Source: Climacium dendroides (taxonomy: Eukaryota > Streptophyta > Bryopsida > Hypnales > Climaciaceae). Taken from it: a stretch of 64,000 bases of DNA. Shown here one piece after another: positions 51,002 to 64,000 of this stretch (position 1 is its first letter; every line of letters starts with the position of its first letter). Position numbers and translations under genes: made by a program. The stretch covers positions 16,925,489-16,989,488 of the forward strand of contig OX467090.1 in assembly GCA_950106755.1 (NCBI GenBank), written 5' to 3'. The notes under the pieces were generated by a model. It ran no database searches. It was not told the origin of the DNA and worked only from the letters and a program-made list of their open reading frames with translations.

Positions 51002-54000
51002 ATGGAGTCTACCGATGTCGAATCCCAGGAGTCTCGGTTACACGACCAAACCGAAACCTCCAGCCAGCTGAAACAAGAAGCCACACCCCAAACACCCAGC
51101 CACACAGGATCCAACAGACCATACCGTGACGACACCACCTTCACCTTCCTGTTCCTCACAGCCATCCTCATCACCTTCACATTGGGCATCATGGCCTCCA
51201 CACACAGACACCCTCAACATGGGCACCAAGCTTCGCCTTTCAAACTACAACCCCACCACCAACAAATGCGAATTCACACAACAGACTCCGTTGGTTTCTG
51301 ATTCGGATCCCAATTCTGATTCTGCATTCGTAAAACTTGTAGCCCTGACCTCCCTCTTAGCTTTAGCACTGACAATCCCATTCAGCCTCTTTCTCGTCTC
51401 CCTCCTGCGTCGTTTCACTCACACCTTGGTTGTCCTGTCAGTGTCCTTTATGTCCCGCTTCCTCCTCGGTTTAGGTCTCTCGGGAGGTCTCTTCGGAGGT
51501 ATCTTGTGGTTCTCACGGTGTGTTGGTGTCCCCGAAGAATGGGGAGTGGTGCCCGGGAGTAGGATTTTTACCTTGGTGTTCGCTTCATGTACATTGGCTC
51601 TGTTTGGTTATGGGTTTGGGGGAATTGGAAGGGAAGTGCTGTGGAAAATGCAGTTGAGGTGCTGGCGACGGGGTTTGGGAAGGAGCACTTTGTGCTTTTT
51701 GTGAATCCGGTGTTGTGGATGGGGCGATGGTGTTGGTGAATGGACCGATTTTTACGTTTATGTGGTATGCGTTCAATGTTGGGGAAATAGTCCCCGATTT
51801 TGATGTGATGAATGATCCGATGAAGGGATGCCGCCTTGCCACTGGAATTCCTTGTTGCCGGGATGAGCGTCCCGGATGGGTCTATGTTTATAGTACTTTA
51901 AGTAAGTTATTGTTTACGCCGAATCTTTCTTTTGGTTTCGGTTTAAGAGTCTCTATTTTTGTTTTGGACGTTGTACTTTTGGGTAGTTCTTAATACTTTG
52001 GTTGATCCTACTGCTCACAAAAGTCATATATTCAATTTGCACTACTTTTCATCTTAGATTATAACTGTTTGGCTGTTGCATCAGATTAATTCTGCACTGT
52101 TTCCTGATCCTACTGCTCAGGAAAATCATGTAATTTGCACCAGTTTTCGTATCAGATTACAACAACTGAGTGAGTGAGACAGTGCTTTCAGGTACTGGAA
52201 TTTGGAGAGACCATATCAATGAATACTTGGGAAATGGTTTTCTCAATGCCTTTGTGGGTTCTGGTGTTGCAGGCTTGACGGCTTTTTGGGTGCTTATGGT
52301 GTCAATGGTTCTTCAACATTCGGTAGTGAGCGGCACTGTCTTGCTCTGGTACTTTTCCCCAACAGGCTCATCCGCCATTGGCAACATCAAGCGCTCACTG
52401 AGGTGAGACACAACTTAGTGCATGAGAAATTGAGCTTTGTTAGTTAAGTACAATCATGGATAAGCTGATTGTTTGGCGAAAGTAAGTGCACACCCTACTT
52501 GTTCCTTGAGTCTCTATTTGAGAGAGCCTATGGTCGATTTTGGATAAAAACTAATTCAGGAATTTGAAAATCAATAATTTATTCATATGGTATGGTATTC
52601 AAGAAATGCAAGTCTGGTATTGTCATCTTTTGACTCCTAGCCAAATCCAAAAAAATTAGAAAGTTTCATAATAGGAACTATACTTAAATGTTGATTGGGA
52701 TGATCTTAGGTGTAGTTAATTTCCTTAAAACTTAAGATATGCACACCTACAATTGTCTTTAATTACAACTAAATATGATTAATATTATTGAACATAAATT
52801 ATTTTACTTGGATCTTATTAACAATTCAAAAAGGTGATTCCAATGCACTTTAGCATGCATTATTTGGACACCATGGATCAGTTACTTTGTTGTCACTTTC
52901 ATTTGAAATGTCATGTTTTGGGCAATGTTAATTGAAGATGTACATACCTTTGTGGGCAAAGTACATCTTCTTTATGTTTTCTAACCTAGTTGTGATGTCA
53001 AGAATGCATATAGGCCATCATTTGGAACAGCATGTAATTTGGGTACAATTGTCACCACACTTATTGTTATATAGGTGAGAGTCTTAAAGGAGATATTAAA
53101 TGATAGAGTTCTAGAGAGTAACAAATAAGGATTGATATTAAGCATCCTCCAGAGATGTGTTTCATGGATGTCCCAATTCACAAAGCACTATCTTCAATTG
53201 CCTTCCATCTATTTAAGCATTTGGGAATCTTCAAAGAAGTCACACCAAAATCTCTTACAACGGACTTCACCAATTTCTACAGCCATAATTAATTCTAATG
53301 ACTTGACATTTGATGCGCTTACAAGAATGATCCTCATATATACTTTTCTTCAAACACTTGTTGTAAGTTGGTTCATTCAATGCTCATTAGAAACTCTCTA
53401 ATCAATAATTTGTGAGCAATACTATACTTGGCTATCAAGGTTGGCAAAAAATAATTCTAAAGACAAATGTCAAAGTATTAAGGATCCTTTTTCCTTTTTT
53501 TCCTATACATTTTGTTGGGAGAAAATACGAATTGTGAGAGAATAATCCTATATAAAGCATGGGTTCTTCCAACTTCAAATAAATGTTTGGCATCAAATAA
53601 ATAGTTGGGTACAATATTGGTAGCCTTTATCAGTGTGAAGTTTAATTAGTTTGTTCACGCAAGCCCACAACCAAAGTACTAGATTAACACTTGCATCTGT
53701 GTACCGTATATGTCTGTTGGCCAGATTTTGTCAAGTAGGCATCACTGGTTTCCATTTTCAGAAACAACGTCAAGTTGTTGATTTTTGTGATTGTTTAATT
53801 GGGGCTGAGAAATCTGCGCAGCAGTAGTGTAGTAAGCTAGCTTTAGTACCTTATCTTAGGAAAACCCAAGTGACACATCACTGTATAACTTATAGGTTTG
53901 AATGTTGAAGCTCTCTTGTTTGTTTACGCTGCAGGTTTATGCAGTCACTGGAAACTTTGGACGTCATAGCCAGGGTTACAATGGGGTGGTCTAGCCCCCA

Positions 54001-54387
54001 TTCTAGCCCTCCTTAGCATTGTGTGAAATGGGCGAGGGGGCTAGAATTTTTGTACCACTAGCCCCACTTTTGTACCACTAGCCAGGGCTAGGCTTGATGT
54101 CTAGTTGGGGCTGAATCGCTTCTTGCTGAAGTCAATGCGCCAAAGTTTCCAGTGAGTGCATGCTGGAGTATTTCTTAAACGCATTTGTTTAGACGAAAAT
54201 TCTGATTGCCGGCTTGTATTGCCCGATCATAATATTGGTAGGGCTGGAAACAGGATTTTCTCTAGCCATATCTTCTGTGATTCGCTCGATGTCCCTCTGT
54301 TACGCTCTGGAGAGGGATAATGTTCGGGAGATCTCTAAGCCCGAGGTTTGCCGTGCATCCATGATCACCACAACTCTTACTGGATAG
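51002..54387 (+). pseudogene. Choline-transporter-like gene, copy 3, multiply broken
   Basis: Exon 1 remnant is 51002-51901, exon 2 is 52192-52402 (211 nt, frame intact: GTGIWRDHINEYLGNGFLNA), exon 3 remnant is 53002-53362, and exon 4 remnant is 53935-54387. Exon 1 lost two bases near 51205 (CACACACAGACACC against CACACGCACAGACACC in copy 1) and has more indels around 51610-51730. The acceptor before exon 3 is AA where copies 1 and 2 have AG (53000-53001). Exon 3 contains a TAG and a TAA. Exon 4 is split by a 209-bp MITE and has a further TAG. This copy is dead, but its exon 2 appears to preserve the ancestral reading frame. Confidence 0.85.
53946..54154. mobile_element. 209-bp CACTG-ended MITE in exon 4 of copy 3, TSD AGT
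   Basis: The left end is CACTGGAAACTTTGG at 53946-53960. The right end 54140-54154 is its exact reverse complement. AGT flanks both sides (53943-53945 and 54155-54157). The CACT start and 3-bp duplication point to the CACTA superfamily. The interior has short repeats with CTAGCCCC and two copies of TTGTACCACTAGCC. Confidence 0.85.
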
Positions 54388-56620
54388 AGCTCAAGTTGCA
54401 GAGCGCTAGAGTGTCGGTGGCATCTGAGTCGAAGCAAAGTGCTTGAATGAAACGGTCGTCCTGCGATTGAAGGCAACAAATGCGGAGACCGGGTGCATCC
54501 ATGCATGAAAGCAAAACTTGGGAGCTTGAAGCTTCGCATACAGTATGTGGACCGGGAGATCGACAACAAAGTTTTCCAGCAAACTATGTCGATGCTGAAG
54601 AGTTTACGTGAGTATTGAGAAGATGCACGTCAGATTTCTGTGACAGCATGACTGTTATTTTGTTATATGGCCTCAATTATGTTTCTTTAGTCAAATTACA
54701 TCAAGTGTGGGTCTTAAAGCTCCGTACATGTGGACCAGACAACAAAGTTTTTCAACAAAGTAAGTGGATGGTGAGGAGTAAATTAGAACTACTCATTACC
54801 ATACAGGTTTGCTATCTAGGTACTTTGGAGAAGCTATTTATAAGCTCTCATATTTTTCAGAGATTGAATTGTTTAAGAGAAGGCAATTGCAAAAATAATG
54901 AAGACATTCCAACAAGAATTGAATGTTTTGTGATTTTTCAAAGCTGAAATGTAAAACTGTGAGTAGACCCTTAGTTGTTGAAGTGTGGGCTGATTTCTAT
55001 CAGACCATGATTGTTATTTTGTTATTTGATCTTTGTTATGTTTTGTACAATTGTAGCTTTCCAAAGGCACAAGAGCAAAAAAACTTGTTTAATTTAACTT
55101 ACTTGAAAAAAGTTAAGCTTCATTACTCAAACTAGTCCAAAAGTGGGTCTTAAAACTTTGTACATGTGGAATTGTGAACAAGGAGACAACAAAAATTTCA
55201 ACTAACCAAGAATGTTGAAGATTATATTAAGAAGCACATCATATTATTTTATGTGAGACCATGATTGCCATTTTGTTATTTGACTTCAAGTTTGTTTGTT
55301 TTGTACAATTTTAGCTTTCAAGAGGCACAAAAACAAACCTAAGGGTTTACTTGTAAAAAATTAAGCTTCTTTAGTTGAATTAGACGAAGTTTGGGTCTTA
55401 AAGCTTGATCTATAAAGAACATGTTTCTACTAGTATTAATATTTCATAAAACTTATCAATGAAAATATTTCATAATTAGTGTTGATACAAGCTTTTTAGT
55501 GCTTAAACCAAACTAATAATTATATTTTGTACTAAAATAATGAAATTAAACTTCTTTTATTTCAATATTATCATGGCTTTAATAGCATCTTTTGATATAT
55601 TGAAAGTGTTTTATAAGGAGATGAGTTTTCAGGTTTGGATATCTAAGCAAGATACATTAATCCCTAATAAAAGTAGTGAATAGGCTTTTTTGAGAACATA
55701 GCAATTTTGGTTAGCTCAGTACAAATGGAATTTCTATTTTTTTCTTTGAAATTTTCACATAATATGTGTCCAAGGAGTAGCTTTAAGACTCAACAATTTT
55801 CATAACTTTTGACTATATAGTTAAAAAATTATTGTATGATATGTAGTTTTCATTACTTAGTAGGTAGTCTGAGTAGTTAAAACTAATTCTTTAAAATTTA
55901 CTTTTAAAAAAAAATTATAATTTGAAATTGATTTTTTAGATTTATATGTATTTGGAAAACTTTGAACCATTCCATTTTTATTAATGAGATGAAAGTTATG
56001 AGGAGTTTTAGTTTGTGAGTAGTTTGTGGGTCATTATAGAATCCCTATTCCGGAACCAACTTTGATGTCCTTTATTCAACTCAATTTTCAATATTTTAGA
56101 AAAAAATATTAGGTGTAGGTGTAGATTATTTATTAATAATTATTTAATAATTTATTATTTATTATTTATAAAAAACATTAGGTGTAGATTATTTATTACA
56201 ACACTACAACCATTGGGATTGGCATTTTTCAATTCCATAACTAAATTTTTAACAATTTAGTATTTTGAATCATTCTCTAGGGGTTAAATTTGTTGATAAT
56301 AAGACTTGTACAAGGACTTATGTAATGGAAACCACTTGGAAATCATTCCATTTTCGAATGCTAAACCTTGAAATATTAGTATGAATATGAATATGTCTTC
56401 TTTTCTACCTATGATATTTCTTGTTTTTTTGTCAATATAGCAATATTTATTTTATAAGGTGATTGCAAAAAGCTCTATTCTAATTCCATTATGTACATTG
56501 TATGGTTTCTTGTCTTCTTAGCCATATAACCCTTTTTAAAGGTTTAATTTTATCCTTCAAACTTTCAAAAAAAATTTGCATTCAACAACTTGATTGTGTA
56601 TTTTAACAATACATGAAAAT

Positions 56621-57498
56621 TTTTTTAAAAAAATTTCATATTTTCCTTGAAAATAAAAATAAAAAATAAAAAGAGATAAAAGGATGAAAAGTAAATAAAC
56701 TTGTTAATATGTTATAAGATTTTAGTAAACAAAGTAAACAAGATGTATTTTTTTTAATTTTTAATTTTTAATTATAAAAATTGAATTTAAATTTTGCATA
56801 TTATTCCTACCTTCATTAATTTCCCTTAAAAATAATCTTTCAAAACTTTCATCTCACTAATCAAAATAGAACGATTCAAAATTTTTGCATATTATATATC
56901 GTATATACCACCTATCTACCTCCCAAATGGGGCACTAGAGATAGACTTCACTACTCATGTCTTTGAAATGTCACTACATTGATTTGTCCTATTAATGTAT
57001 ATGACTAATTTACCAAAGTCACATTATTTTAAATTAGCATAGATTAAAATATTATCTTATATGAATCAATATATAATTAATTTTTTATAGTGCCACTAAT
57101 TAATAGGCAATACTAAATTTGCTAATAGGAGAAATGATCTCTAAGCTATTGCTGTCTTAATGAGCCGTCTTTAGGATGAATTCCTTTGGATGATAGTTTT
57201 ATCATCCTTGGGGCTATCAATGTACAGTACAAGGACAAGACCGTGTTAGGTCGGTCGGTCCGAACTTCTGTTTTCGACCCTCAAGGACTTCGACATTCAT
57301 TTTCGACCCTTGACCTCCTGTTTGCAGCTCTGTTTGTGAGAATCCTTCCGCCGGGCTGCGATTGGGGAACTTTTGCTTACAATTCTCACTTGAATTTTGG
57401 TTTCTGATATCTTCTCAGGGCTCATCGAAATAGAAATCGACTCATGGTTTGAGGTCGTTTCACCTTTCCTGCCGACCAGGGAGGTGCACAGGTTCGCC
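56621..57498. promoter_or_regulatory. Intergenic DNA and 5' region of PRP16
   Basis: 56621-57180 is AT-rich without genes. From about 57220 the composition becomes GC-richer, as is usual for a promoter and 5' untranslated region. TTTCTGATATCTTCTCAG near 57400-57418 could be a leader-intron acceptor. No TATA box is clear. Confidence 0.4.

Positions 57499-64000
<6,502 letters not shown>

Larger units (their letters stand above)
50400..56620. repeat. Segmental duplication block C
   Basis: This is the third unit, with a shortened 5' region and transporter copy 3. It aligns with the 3' flank of block A to about 56620, including the stretch ending ACTTTCAAAA. It is the most diverged of the three blocks. 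Confidence 0.75.

Overview
The window is nuclear DNA of a land plant, most likely a seedless plant. The evidence is GT-AG spliced genes with many short introns, a Prp16-type splicing helicase with plant-like exon sequences, plant-type CACTA (En/Spm) transposons and a short TTTAGGG telomere-type tract. Several decayed gene families resemble ones I associate with mosses or other bryophytes, but that lineage call is an inference. Most of the window is AT-rich, transposon-rich intergenic DNA. Only one gene looks essential and mostly intact: PRP16, at the right edge.

Layout. 1-6.8 kb: AT-rich DNA with a small inverted-repeat element (1826-2144) and a decayed transposase-like gene on the minus strand (about 2190-4566). 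6780-14656: a complete-ended 7.9 kb CACTA transposon with a CTC target duplication. It carries two divergent, inactivated genes: the C-terminal part of a TNP2-like transposase (plus strand), and a TNP1/TNPA-like accessory gene (minus strand) that also contains an FCP1/HAD-phosphatase-like segment with its catalytic residues lost. 14.7-21.7 kb: gene-poor DNA with minisatellites. 21691-22436: a 746-bp non-autonomous CACTA element (TSD ATA). 22.48-27.03 kb: a multi-exon pseudogene whose readable exons suggest a ParB-like domain, a basic coiled coil and a permuted N6/N4 DNA-methyltransferase fold. A second fragment of its methyltransferase exon lies at 28.17 kb.

30.6-56.6 kb: a segmental tandem triplication (blocks A, B, C) carrying three copies of a four-exon choline-transporter-like (CTL/SLC44/PNS1-type) membrane protein gene. 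Copies 1 and 2 share a tract of about 1.2 kb without visible differences (exon 1, intron 1 and most of exon 2) and also share a 2-nt frameshift in exon 2. Copy 3 has an intact exon 2 but a broken exon 1, a lost splice acceptor, stops in exon 3 and a MITE in exon 4. Block A also carries a 2.4 kb CACTA derivative (38566-40954, TSD CAC) with a perfect 33-bp hairpin.

57.5-64 kb: the first 15 exons of PRP16, the DEAH-box ATPase of the second splicing step. It runs off the window and shows one apparent 1-nt deletion in a T run in exon 9.

The parts do not form a pathway. The common thread is transposon activity and decay: three CACTA elements with verified ends and 3-bp target duplications, a CACTG-ended MITE inside a gene copy, and pseudogenes with many stops that single C-to-T changes could have produced.
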